Assembly: GCF_045617425.1 (NCBI RefSeq)
Contig: NZ_JAZLIO010000009.1
Location: 62,001-126,000, forward strand
Direction: 5' to 3'
DNA length: 64,000 bases
DNA from: Carnobacterium_B sp045617425
Lineage (GTDB): Bacteria > Bacillota > Bacilli > Lactobacillales > Carnobacteriaceae
The notes beneath the pieces are model-generated. The model had not been told where the DNA came from, did not search any database, and saw nothing but the letters and a program-made list of their open reading frames with translations. The position numbers were made by a program, and so were the translations under genes. Below, piece after piece: positions 33,586-42,779 of the stretch; position 1 is the first letter of the stretch; each line of letters starts with the position of its first letter.

Positions 33586-34635
33586 TCATAAGCTTCTTTT
33601 TTTTGAAGAGTGGATTTCACCATCACCATTGATATCTTGGTTTGTTAATTCTTCAACTTCTTTAATAAAAGCGTCTTCTACTCCCTCAGCTTCTTCATCT
33701 TTTTTATCAACAGCCTTTTGAATATCATCCGTGGACACAATGATTTCAATGTGTTGATGCAAATTAGAAAACGTAACGGGCGCGTTTCCACCGTATTCGC
33801 CATCCAAGTTGATCATCATTTTAGATGAGTTTCCAGGACGTGCAATAATCTTACTTGTTTTTTTGTATAAAATTTTTGAATTGGTTAAATGTTTTCCACC
33901 ATTCAAAACTTGCGCCACTAAATACATGATATCTGCTAAGTTGGAAGTTTTTAATATAATTAACGTGAATTTTCCATCATCTAATAAAGCATCAGGGGCA
34001 ATTTGTTCAAAACCGCCAATTGAATTGGTCAGAGCAACTAAAAACATCGTTGCCTCTCCCTCAAATATGCCATCATCATACTCAATGTGCATCGGAATAG
34101 GTTTCATCCGAGGCAAAACTTCTGCTCCTTTAACGAAATAAGCTAAGTATCCAAAGATTGATTTTAGTTGTGATGGAACGTCATACGTTAATTCCGTCAA
34201 TAAACCACCGCCGCCAATATTAATGAAATAAGATAAGTCTTCTCCCATAACCGCTTCGCCAATATCCATGAAAAAAGATTGGTCTTTATGAATTACTTTT
34301 GCTGCTTCTACTAGATTATTTCTTGGAATGTGTAAAGCTCTAGCATAATCATTCGTTGTTCCAGCAGGAATAATTGCCAGTTTAGGTCTTTTTTCCAAAC
34401 CGGCAATTCCATTTACGACTTCATTGATCGTTCCATCCCCACCTGCTGCCACGATTAAATCAAAGCCCTCTTTCGCTGCTCTTTCAGCTTCGTTTCGAGC
34501 AGAATTAGGTTCTGGAGTTGTCGCATAAGCACTTGTTTCATACCCTGCATCTTCGTAAACTTGAAAGATTTCTACTAGATTTTTTTTTACAATTTCACGA
34601 CCCGATGTCGGATTATAAATCACTCTTGCACGCAT
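33586..34635 (-). CDS. dagK: Diacylglycerol kinase DagK with charged C-terminal tail
   Basis: The 349-aa soluble lipid kinase phosphorylates diacylglycerol from lipoteichoic-acid synthesis back to phosphatidate. RVIYNPTSG at the N-terminus and the catalytic GGDGT (65-69) with NDYARAL downstream are diagnostic, and the beta-sandwich domain (INLDGEYGG) is intact. Beyond the family end, about 40 residues of acidic tail include DINGDGEIHSS, which resembles an EF-hand/dockerin calcium loop. The gene follows gatB by 30 bp, the usual Firmicute order. Confidence 0.93.
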   Translation of the reverse strand: MRARVIYNPTSGREIVKKNLVEIFQVYEDAGYETSAYATTPEPNSARNEAERAAKEGFDLIVAAGGDGTINEVVNGIAGLEKRPKLAIIPAGTTNDYARALHIPRNNLVEAAKVIHKDQSFFMDIGEAVMGEDLSYFINIGGGGLLTELTYDVPSQLKSIFGYLAYFVKGAEVLPRMKPIPMHIEYDDGIFEGEATMFLVALTNSIGGFEQIAPDALLDDGKFTLIILKTSNLADIMYLVAQVLNGGKHLTNSKILYKKTSKIIARPGNSSKMMINLDGEYGGNAPVTFSNLHQHIEIIVSTDDIQKAVDKKDEEAEGVEDAFIKEVEELTNQDINGDGEIHSSKKRSL

Positions 34636-34665
34636 AAATCTTCTCCTTTACTTTCACACTTATTT

Positions 34666-36096
34666 CTAGCGTTTGCTTAATTCATCCATCAATAGCTTAT
34701 TAACGACTCCTGGATTAGCTTGGCCTTTAGTAGCTTTCATAATTTGTCCCACTAAGAAACCAACTGCACGGTCTTTTCCATTTTTAAAATCTTCAATTGA
34801 TTGGGCGTTATTGTCTAATATGTCATTGATAATTGGCAATAATTTTGCTGGATCGCTTAATTGAACCCAACCATTTGCTTCAACGACTCCTTGAGCGTCT
34901 CCACCATTCATGATTAGTTCGCGGAATACTTTTTTCGCCATTTTTGAACTAATGGTTCCATCCGAAATCAATTGGATCATACCAGATAAGTTTTCAGGAG
35001 TTAATTTTGTCTCATGCAACTCTAGCTTTTCACTGTTTAAATAAGCTGAAACTTCACCCATTAACCAGTTTGAAGCTTGTTTTGCATCTGCTCCATTTGC
35101 TAACATACCTTCAAAGAAATCTGACATTTCTTTTGTTGCTGTTAAGACCATTGCATCATACTCTGGTAATCCTAATTCACTGATATAACGACTACGACGA
35201 TCTTTTGGCATTTCTGGAATAGTCGCTTTCACACGGTCAATCCATTTTTCATCAATCACGATGTTTGGTAGATCAGGCTCTGGGAAATAACGGTAGTCAC
35301 TTGACCCTTCTTTAACACGCATTAAAACAGTATCTCCAGTTGCTTCATCGTAACGTCTCGTTTCTTGTTGAATCACTCCACCAGACAAAAGAACTTTTTC
35401 TTGGCGTTTTTCTTCAAAAGCTAGCCCGCGGCGAACAAAGTTAAAGGAATTCAAGTTTTTCAATTCTGTTTTGGTTCCAAATTCTTCTTGCCCAATTGGA
35501 CGAATAGAAATATTGGCATCACAACGCATTGATCCTTCTTCCATTTTTACATCACTTACACCAGTATATTGAATGATTTGTTTGATTGCTTCTAAATAAG
35601 CATAAGCTTCTTCCGGTGAACGCATATCTGCTTCAGATACGATTTCAATCAGCGGTGTTCCTTGACGGTTTAAGTCAACATAAGAATAGCCGTCTGTTCC
35701 ATGCGTATTTTTACCAGCGTCCTCTTCTAAATGTACGCGTTCAATACGGATTTTCTTTTTCTTACCCTCAACTTCAATTTCGATCCATCCATCATGTCCG
35801 ATTGGTTGATCAAATTGTGAGATTTGATATGCTTTTGGATTATCTGGATAAAAATAGTTCTTACGATCAAATTTGGTATCTTGTGAGATCACACAGTTTA
35901 AAGATAAAGCAGCTTTCATTCCAAATTCAATAGCACCTTTATTGATAACGGGTAAGACCCCAGGGTAACCCCAGTCAATAACGTTTGTATTTGTGTTCGG
36001 TTCCGCACCAAAGTGAGCTGGAGCAGGTGAGAACATTTTTGAGTCGGTTTTTAATTCTACGTGGACTTCTAGTCCAATTACTGTTTCAAAGTTCAT
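34666..36096 (-). CDS. gatB: Aspartyl/glutamyl-tRNA amidotransferase subunit B
   Basis: The 476-aa kinase/transferase subunit activates misacylated Glu-tRNA(Gln) or Asp-tRNA(Asn). ETVIGLEVHVEL at the N-terminus, RKNYFYPDNPKAYQISQ and the Zn/Mg-site region (about 10-150), and the C-terminal YqeY-like tRNA-binding tail (from about 330) are all present. The full family length is retained. It lies 15 bp after gatA; the start follows GAGGAGAGAATAGAT. Confidence 0.96.
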   Translation of the reverse strand: MNFETVIGLEVHVELKTDSKMFSPAPAHFGAEPNTNTNVIDWGYPGVLPVINKGAIEFGMKAALSLNCVISQDTKFDRKNYFYPDNPKAYQISQFDQPIGHDGWIEIEVEGKKKKIRIERVHLEEDAGKNTHGTDGYSYVDLNRQGTPLIEIVSEADMRSPEEAYAYLEAIKQIIQYTGVSDVKMEEGSMRCDANISIRPIGQEEFGTKTELKNLNSFNFVRRGLAFEEKRQEKVLLSGGVIQQETRRYDEATGDTVLMRVKEGSSDYRYFPEPDLPNIVIDEKWIDRVKATIPEMPKDRRSRYISELGLPEYDAMVLTATKEMSDFFEGMLANGADAKQASNWLMGEVSAYLNSEKLELHETKLTPENLSGMIQLISDGTISSKMAKKVFRELIMNGGDAQGVVEANGWVQLSDPAKLLPIINDILDNNAQSIEDFKNGKDRAVGFLVGQIMKATKGQANPGVVNKLLMDELSKR

Positions 36097-36111
36097 ATCT
36101 ATTCTCTCCTC

Positions 36112-37566
36112 CTACAAATTTGGTTTTTCTTTATGAAAGTCAGTAGCTTGTTCAAAAGCATAGGCCGCTTTATAAATTGTTTCTTCATCGAAATGCTTTC
36201 CAATCAATTGCAGACCTACTGGCAGATCATTTGAAAATCCGCATGGAATAGAGATAGCAGGTACACCTGCTAAGTTAACAGGAACTGTTAAGATATCGCT
36301 TAGGTACATTGCAATTGGATCATCGATTTGTTCGCCAATTCCAAATGCAGTCGTTGGTGTTGTAGGCCCTAATATCAAATCAAATTCTTTAAACACATTA
36401 TCAAAATCTTGTCTTATCAATGTTCTAGCTTGTCCAGCTTTTTTAAAGTGAGCATCATAAAAACCTGAACTCAACGAGAATGTTCCAAGCATGATACGAC
36501 GTTTTACTTCCATCCCAAAACCTTCAGTACGTGATTTCACATAAACTTCATCAAGTGTTTTCGCTTCAGGTGAACGGTAACCATAACGAACACCATCAAA
36601 CCGTTGTAAGTTTGAAGAAGCTTCTGAAGAAGCAATAATGTAGTAAGCAGGTACGCCATATTTTGAATGTGGCAAGCTCACTTCTTCAACTGTAGCGCCT
36701 AATGATTTAAAAGTATCGATAGCTTTAAGAACAGCTTCCTTAACGCCTTCTTCTAACCCTTTTTCATTTAAGTATTCAGTTGGAACACCAATTTTCATAC
36801 CTTTAACGCCAGATTCGATTCCATCAGTAAAATCTGGAACTTCACCTTCATAACTCATTGAATCACTTGCATCATATCCGCTAATAGCATTTAAAACTAA
36901 AGCATTGTCTTTAACTGTACGTGTAAATGGTCCAATTTGATCCAAACTAGATCCGAAAGCAATCAAACCAAAACGAGACACACGGCCATAAGTTGGTTTC
37001 ATCCCAACGATTCCATTAAATGCTGCTGGCTGACGAATCGATCCACCCGTATCTGTACCTAATGAAACCGGAATTTGACCCGCTGCTACTGCTGCTGCCG
37101 AGCCACCTGAAGAGCCACCAGGAACTTTATCTAGATTCCATGGGTTACGTGTTTTTTTGTAATAAGACGTTTCAGTACTTCCACCCATAGCGAATTCATC
37201 CATGTTTAATTTTCCAACTGAGATCATGTTTGCTTCTTTTACTTTTTTCGTAACAGTTGCGTCATAAATCGGAACAAAGTCTTCCAAAATTTTACTAGCT
37301 GCTGTTGTACGTATACCATTAGTTACGATATTATCTTTGATTCCGATTGGAATACCTGAAAGAACATTATTCGGATCAATACCTTCTTCGTCTACTTTGC
37401 GAGCTTGTTCAAGAGCTTCTTCTTCAGTCAACGTAATAAAAGCACCAATCTTATCTTCTGTTTCGCTAATACGAGCAAAAACAGCTTTTACGATTTCTTG
37501 AGCGGTCACTTCTTTTTTTACAAGCAATTCATGTAATTCTTCTACTGTGTAATTTATTATATCCAT
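36112..37566 (-). CDS. gatA: Aspartyl/glutamyl-tRNA amidotransferase subunit A
   Basis: ATG 37566 (AGGAGCATAGT upstream) gives 484 aa, avoiding a 7-residue extension into gatC. Amidase-signature enzyme that releases ammonia from glutamine. Catalytic Lys (GIKDN, about 78), the cis-Ser in GGSSGGS (about 151-156), and nucleophile Ser in TDTGGSIRQP (about 176) are visible. It begins immediately after the gatC stop, indicating translational coupling. Confidence 0.96.
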   Translation of the reverse strand: MDIINYTVEELHELLVKKEVTAQEIVKAVFARISETEDKIGAFITLTEEEALEQARKVDEEGIDPNNVLSGIPIGIKDNIVTNGIRTTAASKILEDFVPIYDATVTKKVKEANMISVGKLNMDEFAMGGSTETSYYKKTRNPWNLDKVPGGSSGGSAAAVAAGQIPVSLGTDTGGSIRQPAAFNGIVGMKPTYGRVSRFGLIAFGSSLDQIGPFTRTVKDNALVLNAISGYDASDSMSYEGEVPDFTDGIESGVKGMKIGVPTEYLNEKGLEEGVKEAVLKAIDTFKSLGATVEEVSLPHSKYGVPAYYIIASSEASSNLQRFDGVRYGYRSPEAKTLDEVYVKSRTEGFGMEVKRRIMLGTFSLSSGFYDAHFKKAGQARTLIRQDFDNVFKEFDLILGPTTPTTAFGIGEQIDDPIAMYLSDILTVPVNLAGVPAISIPCGFSNDLPVGLQLIGKHFDEETIYKAAYAFEQATDFHKEKPNL

Positions 37567-37567
37567 A

Positions 37568-37873
37568 CTATGCTCCTGCCTCCCCATTGTCCATTATTGC
37601 AGGAACTTTAATTAAGCCGTCTTTTTCTTCTTTAACATTTCTAAACAGCAATTCGCGATTTGTTCCCGGTACAGATTTGTCTTCACGCATAACATTGTAT
37701 GTACGCAAGCCATGAACCATTACGGGCACATTTTCAGTATCTAACTCATCTAATTGTTCTACCATATGCATAATAGCATCCATTTGTTCTGTGAAATGGG
37801 CAATACCTTTGTCACTAATTTCTAGTTTTGCTAATTTTGCGACGTGTTTTACGTCCTCTTCAGTAATAGCCAT
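37568..37873 (-). CDS. gatC: Aspartyl/glutamyl-tRNA amidotransferase subunit C
   Basis: ATG 37873 (MAITEEDVKHVAKLAKLEIS) gives 101 aa, the family size; a GTG four codons upstream is possible but less typical. GatC wraps around GatA and GatB and stabilises the complex. MVEQLDELDTENV and the NVMREDK region are conserved. First gene of gatCAB-dagK. Confidence 0.95.
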   Translation of the reverse strand: MAITEEDVKHVAKLAKLEISDKGIAHFTEQMDAIMHMVEQLDELDTENVPVMVHGLRTYNVMREDKSVPGTNRELLFRNVKEEKDGLIKVPAIMDNGEAGA

Positions 37874-38027
37874 CGGTTTGTTCACTCGCTTTCTTTGAAT
37901 AGATTATCTTAGTTCAAACTCCTTTACTATAATACCATAAACCACTTATATGCTGTATCTTAAATCTCATTTAAATTCGCTTCACTTTGGAACAATAGTT
38001 TGATAGGATAGCTTTGAGGTGGATAAA

Positions 38028-38768
38028 GTGAAATTAACTATACGAAAAAGAACACTAGGAACCATACCGTTGCTAGAAGTCGTACCAAGGAAACAGCGAA
38101 ATGATTTGTTGCCGTTGATTATTTATTATCACGGCTGGCAATCGTCAAAAGAATTGAATTTGACGCAAGCCCGTTATTTAGCGCAACAAGGATTTCGAGT
38201 GTTATTACCGGATGCCGTGAATCACGGAGAACGCAAGCAGTCGATTTCAAAAATTCCTTCCTTGACCTTTTGGCAGAGTATTCACTCGAATTTATTTGAA
38301 TTTGGCTTTATCATTGATTATTTCCGTAAGATTGGGTTTGTTGATAACGTAATTGGGATTGGAGGAACATCCATGGGTGGCATAACGACATGTGCCTTAT
38401 TGACACATCATCCGGAAATCAAAGCAGCAGCTTGTTTGATGGGTTCGCCAAAATTACAGGTTTATCAAGAACTTATTGTAAAGCATGCTAGTAAATTAAA
38501 TCGATTCTTGCCACAAGACTATGATGAATTATTAAGCTGGATTCCAAATTACGATCTGTCGTTACATCCAGAAACACTACAAGGCCGGCCTTTATTTATT
38601 TGGCATGGAAAACAAGATCAAATTGTACCTTATCAACACGCTGCCGATTTTGCAGAAGAACAAAAAGAATTGTCAAATATTTACTTTAGAGACGAGGATG
38701 AAGTTCATCTAGTTAAGACAAGCACTATGAGAGAAGTCACAACATTTTTTGTGAATGAGTTGCTGTAA
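38028..38768 (+). CDS. Alpha/beta hydrolase (YitV-like)
   Basis: GTG 38028 is 5 bp after GAGGTGG, better placed than the GTG inside that RBS. The 246-aa protein has the alpha/beta hydrolase features: oxyanion segment IIYYHGWQSSKE, LLPDAVNHGER, nucleophile elbow GIGGTSMGG (Ser), WHGKQDQIVP with Asp, and His in DEDEVHLV. The layout matches Bacillus YitV/YtaP-type esterases of unknown substrate. Divergent from gatC; ended by two tandem terminators. Confidence 0.87.
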   Translation: MKLTIRKRTLGTIPLLEVVPRKQRNDLLPLIIYYHGWQSSKELNLTQARYLAQQGFRVLLPDAVNHGERKQSISKIPSLTFWQSIHSNLFEFGFIIDYFRKIGFVDNVIGIGGTSMGGITTCALLTHHPEIKAAACLMGSPKLQVYQELIVKHASKLNRFLPQDYDELLSWIPNYDLSLHPETLQGRPLFIWHGKQDQIVPYQHAADFAEEQKELSNIYFRDEDEVHLVKTSTMREVTTFFVNELL

Positions 38769-38781
38769 AAAGCTTAACTAG

Positions 38782-38815
38782 GTACTAACACGAAAACAAG
38801 TGTAGTACTTTTTTC
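38782..38815 (+). terminator. First intrinsic terminator of the hydrolase gene
   Basis: GTACTAACAC and GTGTAGTAC pair with a one-base bulge and are followed by TTTTTTC. Confidence 0.75.
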
Positions 38816-38816
38816 T

Positions 38817-38862
38817 AAAACAATAAAAACCTCCCAAAACTCTGGGAGGTTTTTATTGTTTT
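38817..38862. terminator. Second, bidirectional terminator
   Basis: AAAACAATAAAAACCTCCC and GGGAGGTTTTTATTGTTTT form a perfect 19-bp stem with an 8-bp loop. Confidence 0.92.
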
Positions 38863-38879
38863 TTCATTCATGGGGAGAG

Positions 38880-39166
38880 GATTCGACTGACTCTCTTAAA
38901 TTCGATGTAAAGATGCAACATCTAACAACGATTAACTGTTTTTCTGTCAAGTATAGGCATCAAAATCCGCATCCTGTTTAGTTGACCTACATGTCCCAGC
39001 TCTTAGTAAAATGATGAAATTCTCCTCGCGGCCTTAGCCTCTTGCGGGAATTCCCTATTTTTCTACTGATCTAATCGGGATACTCCGCATCCTTTAGTTG
39101 AGTTTCGCACACCAGACTTTCGGAAAAAACGTAATTCTGTCAAGTCTAAGCGGTGTGCTACACATA
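38880..39166. repeat. Array of 119-bp-family hairpin units downstream of camS
   Basis: Unit borders with CGCATCCT(G) occur at 38968 and 39086 (118 bp apart), each followed by TTTAGTTGA. A degenerate unit precedes them (from about 38880) and a shorter one runs to about 39165. Each unit contains self-complementary arms, for example GAAATTCTCCTCGCGG / CTTGCGGGAATTC in the first full unit and CGCACACC / GGTGTGC in the last. Same family as 42423-42779. No coding potential. Confidence 0.75.
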
Positions 39167-40276
39167 CTAATCAAATACGTGGGTATAAAATTCGGTTTCG
39201 CCTGCTTCTCGAGATAAGAATGCTTCAGTACCGTTTATTGATTTTATCGTAATTTCTATTGGTATATTGGGCAATAAATAAGAAGATGCTTTTTCAGCGA
39301 CATTTTGGGTAAATGCAATAATTTCACTTTCTCCATAAAATTGTGTGTTGATCGATACCTTCATATTCACAATTTGGTCATCTGTATAAAGTGCTTCAGC
39401 TGTTACACCACTTAAATTTGGAAAGAAATTTTCAATTTCTGATTTGAAGTTTTCAAAGCTGGATAACTCAGTACTTTCATCTCCACTAGTTGGAAAAACC
39501 ACTTTCTTTTGATTGATAGGTTCCCAATTTTGTACTGTAGTTGCCCCATCTTGGCTTATTGCTTCTGAAATGTACACGCCACCAGCTAAATTATCTTTCG
39601 TGGATTGTTCAAAGATCCCGACAACGATTGGAATATCTCCAACACCTTCCGTTTCTCGTAAACGTTGCACGATTTTATCAGCCATTTTTTTACCTTCTGC
39701 TAATAATTCTTCTCGCGAAATTTCCGTCTCAAATTCTGCGCCAAATTCTTTTTTGGTATAATAATCTACAGTATTCATTGCTAGACCAATAGAAATCCCA
39801 CCTACTGCAAATCCATCACCATTTTGTACCATATAATTTTGTTCCAACAATGAGTCTAAATAAATTGGATTCCGTTCATTGGGTTCAATTTCTCCATTGT
39901 CTGCTGGATTCAAGCCTTCTGGATTCTTTTCACTCGCACGGGCTAACCATTTACTTGTCGTTTCAGCATTGATGTATTGGCCTTCTTGAAAATAATAGGA
40001 ATCTGGTGAAAAATGGCTTTGTGACAAGTCCATTAACCCAGTTTCAAATGCCTTTAAATTCACATTTGAGTTCAATCCTAATGTTACCCCTCTGTTTAAA
40101 CTGGTTTTGTAAGTTCCATCCGTAATGATTGCACTGTAATAATCACCTGACAATTGGCTTGTTGTTTCAGTTTCTTCACCAACAGACTTTGTTTCTTTTA
40201 TTTCCGGATTTTTCGTTTGGCAGGCACTTAAAAGAAATACACAGGCAGCCATTAAGGCAATTGCTTTTTTGTTCAT
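39167..40276 (-). CDS. camS: CamS family sex-pheromone-precursor lipoprotein
   Basis: The 369-aa lipoprotein has the lipobox LLSA-C (Cys19) and conserved CamS blocks (YYSAIITDGTYKTSLNRGVTLGLNS, cut short here as a motif list: GDYYSAII, YKTSLNRGV). In Enterococcus faecalis the processed signal peptide of CamS yields the plasmid-transfer pheromone cAM373; the corresponding peptide here would derive from CVFLLSA. It follows ligA by 4 bp with its RBS inside ligA, the conserved pcrA-ligA-camS arrangement. Confidence 0.93.
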   Translation of the reverse strand: MNKKAIALMAACVFLLSACQTKNPEIKETKSVGEETETTSQLSGDYYSAIITDGTYKTSLNRGVTLGLNSNVNLKAFETGLMDLSQSHFSPDSYYFQEGQYINAETTSKWLARASEKNPEGLNPADNGEIEPNERNPIYLDSLLEQNYMVQNGDGFAVGGISIGLAMNTVDYYTKKEFGAEFETEISREELLAEGKKMADKIVQRLRETEGVGDIPIVVGIFEQSTKDNLAGGVYISEAISQDGATTVQNWEPINQKKVVFPTSGDESTELSSFENFKSEIENFFPNLSGVTAEALYTDDQIVNMKVSINTQFYGESEIIAFTQNVAEKASSYLLPNIPIEITIKSINGTEAFLSREAGETEFYTHVFD

Positions 40277-40280
40277 TTAC

Positions 40281-42302
40281 TTATTCCTCTCCTTCTAATG
40301 TTTCCAACAACTGATCTTCATCCCAGACAAGAATATTTAATGATTCAGCTTTTGTTAACTTGCTACCGGCTTCTTCACCCGCAACAACCAAATCAGTTTT
40401 CTTAGAGACGCTCCCGGTCACATTTCCTCCAAGATTTTCAATGCGTTCTTTGGCCTCTTCACGAGTAAAATGTGTTAATTTACCCGTTAAGACAATCGTT
40501 TTTCCATTAAAATAAGAATCAACTGTAGCGACTTCTACTTTTTTCTTACCTAAATAATTCATGTTGACCTCGCTGTTTTTTAATTCCTGAATCAGTTCGT
40601 TCACTTCTGGTAAACTGAAATACGCGACGACACTTTCAGCGATAATTTCTCCAATACCCTCAATTGAGATAATCATGTCTTTTTCGGCTTGCTGTACAGC
40701 TTCCATTGTTTCAAAACGTTCTGCAATTAATTTAGCCGCTTTTGCACCCACATGACGAATGCCTAATCCAAAGAGCAGTCTTTCTAATGAATTGCTGCGA
40801 CTTGCATCAATAGCATTTAGTAGATTATTAGCTGATTTTTCTTTGATTTTATCTAACGTAACAAGTTGGTCAAACGTTAATGTATAAAGATCTGCTACAT
40901 CATGGACCATGTCTTTTTCAAACATTTGTATCAGCACTCTAATGCCTAAACCGTCAATATTCATTGCGTTTCGAGAAACAAAATGAGATAAGCCTTCCGT
41001 AATTTGAGCAGGACATTTGGGATTCATACAACGTAAAGCAACTTCTTCTTCTAAATGTATCAAATCACTGTTACAAGCCGGACAGTGCGTAGGAATAGCA
41101 TAAGGTTGGCTGTCTTCCGGTCGTTCGTCCAAAATGACACGAGTGACTTCTGGAATGATATCTCCTGCTTTATGAACGACTACAGTATCTAATAGACGAA
41201 TATCTCGTTCATGGATCAAATCTTCATTGTGCAGACTAGCCCGCTGAACCGTTGTACCCGCTAATTGAACAGGATCCATAATAGCTGTTGGCGTCACGAC
41301 TCCTGTTCGGCCGACTGACCACTCGATATCGCGAATCACGGTATGAGCTTCTTCTGCCGGAAACTTGTAGGCAATAGCCCATCTAGGAGCTTTAACGGTA
41401 AACCCAACTTCTTCTTGAACAGCAAACTCATTTACCTTAATCACGATGCCATCGATTTCATAAGGCAAGGCAGTTCTTTTTTCTTGAAATTCCTGAGTGT
41501 ACGCCCATACTTCTTCAATGGTTTGGAACACTCTACGGTCATGATTGGTTCTAAGTCCTAATTCATCTAGTTGATGGAGTGCGTCTTCTTGGCTTACGGC
41601 TGTTAATTCACCAAAATCGCCAATCGTATATAAAAAGGTACTTAAATTTCGTTTAGCTGTCTCTTTTGGATCTAAATTGCGCAATCCACCAGCTGCTGCA
41701 TTCCTTGGGTTTGCAAAAATCGCTTCACCATTTTCTTCGCGTTCTTGATTCAATTTAATAAAGGAATCTTTGGGCATGTAACATTCTCCGCGTACTTCAA
41801 TGGAATAAGGATTCTTCAAACGCAATGGAACTGACTTAATGGTACGAATATTTTGAGTCACATTCTCACCCACTGTTCCATCTCCACGTGTAGCTGCACG
41901 AACCAGCTTCCCTTTTTCATACGTTAAGGATACGGCTAAACCATCAATTTTCAGCTCACAAATGTAGCTAAATGGTTGATCCGTTATTTTTTTGATACGA
42001 CGATCAAAATCAAGTAGATTTCTTTCGTTAAATGCATTTCCAAGACTTAACATAGGTACTTCATGAACCACTTTTTCAAAACCAGGCAGAATTGTCCCTC
42101 CAATGCGTTGTGTAGGAGAATCATTACTGATTAAGTCCGGAAATTCTTCTTCCAAAGCTACTAATTCGTGGTACAACTTGTCGTAATCCGTGTCAGGTAT
42201 AGATGGCGCATCCTTCACATAGTATTCATAGCTGTATTTGTCTAATAACGACCGTAAATCGAATACCCGTTGCTTTGCAGATTCAAAATCTTGTGTGGAC
42301 AT
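40281..42302 (-). CDS. ligA: NAD-dependent DNA ligase LigA
   Basis: The 673-aa enzyme seals nicks using NAD. The adenylation Lys118 lies in CELKIDGLAV. N-terminal Ia domain (about 1-70), OB fold, four-Cys zinc finger (CPAC ... C-x-x-x-x-CP), HhH repeats and a C-terminal BRCT domain (about 595-673) are all present at family length. The start follows AAAGGAATTAAGGGT. Downstream of pcrA, separated from it by the 119-bp repeat array. Confidence 0.97.
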   Translation of the reverse strand: MSTQDFESAKQRVFDLRSLLDKYSYEYYVKDAPSIPDTDYDKLYHELVALEEEFPDLISNDSPTQRIGGTILPGFEKVVHEVPMLSLGNAFNERNLLDFDRRIKKITDQPFSYICELKIDGLAVSLTYEKGKLVRAATRGDGTVGENVTQNIRTIKSVPLRLKNPYSIEVRGECYMPKDSFIKLNQEREENGEAIFANPRNAAAGGLRNLDPKETAKRNLSTFLYTIGDFGELTAVSQEDALHQLDELGLRTNHDRRVFQTIEEVWAYTQEFQEKRTALPYEIDGIVIKVNEFAVQEEVGFTVKAPRWAIAYKFPAEEAHTVIRDIEWSVGRTGVVTPTAIMDPVQLAGTTVQRASLHNEDLIHERDIRLLDTVVVHKAGDIIPEVTRVILDERPEDSQPYAIPTHCPACNSDLIHLEEEVALRCMNPKCPAQITEGLSHFVSRNAMNIDGLGIRVLIQMFEKDMVHDVADLYTLTFDQLVTLDKIKEKSANNLLNAIDASRSNSLERLLFGLGIRHVGAKAAKLIAERFETMEAVQQAEKDMIISIEGIGEIIAESVVAYFSLPEVNELIQELKNSEVNMNYLGKKKVEVATVDSYFNGKTIVLTGKLTHFTREEAKERIENLGGNVTGSVSKKTDLVVAGEEAGSKLTKAESLNILVWDEDQLLETLEGEE

Positions 42303-42422
42303 ACCCTTAATTCCTTTCGTACTTTAGATTTTTTATAAGAAAACAGTAATAGTCATTTAGTCACAATACGAATTGGACCAATAAACTCTTAAAAGCAACT
42401 TATTTGTCCATTTTGGAAGTTA

Positions 42423-42779
42423 CGCATCCTGTAGTTGAGCTGCACTTCCCAGACACAGGGCTATTTTAAAAATTGACGCAATGCGCGGGATGCTCTTGCT
42501 CTCAATTCTTTAAAATCGCTGCATGTCTAACCGGGAAGTTCCGCATCCTGTTTTAATTGGGCTACAAACGACAGCCTCTCGGAAAAAACAGAATCTCTGC
42601 GAGGATGAGACATCCTCTACGAAATTCTTTGTTTTTCTTTCGAACCTAAGCGTCGTTTTCCGCACCTTGTAGTTGAGCTACGAGCCCCAGACACTGTGTA
42701 AAAAAAGATGAATCTCTCCGAAGATGAAACATCTTCTCTGTGATTCCCTGTTTTTACTGTGTGTCTTTCAGGATCTCTA
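42423..42779. repeat. Three exact-period 119-bp tandem hairpin units between pcrA and ligA
   Basis: Borders CGCATCCTG / CGCATCCTG / CGCACCTTG / CGCATCCTG lie at 42423, 42542, 42661 and 42780, each exactly 119 bp apart. Borders are followed by (TAGTTGAGCT). Between borders each unit is a long foldback: TTCCC...GGGAA with TTTTAAA...TTTAAAA in unit 1; AACGAC...GTCGTT with GAGGATG/CATCCTC in unit 2; GACAC...GTGTC with CGAAGATG/CATCTTC in unit 3. Arm sequences differ between units while pairing is kept. The last border lies inside the pcrA coding sequence. Confidence 0.88.

Noticed and set aside
35586..35933. Plus-strand ORF of 115 codons
   Set aside because: Antisense shadow of gatB, no RBS.
42423..42779. 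CRISPR or integron attC array
   Set aside because: Intervals between borders are self-complementary rather than foreign spacers, and there are no cas genes, integrase or gene cassettes.
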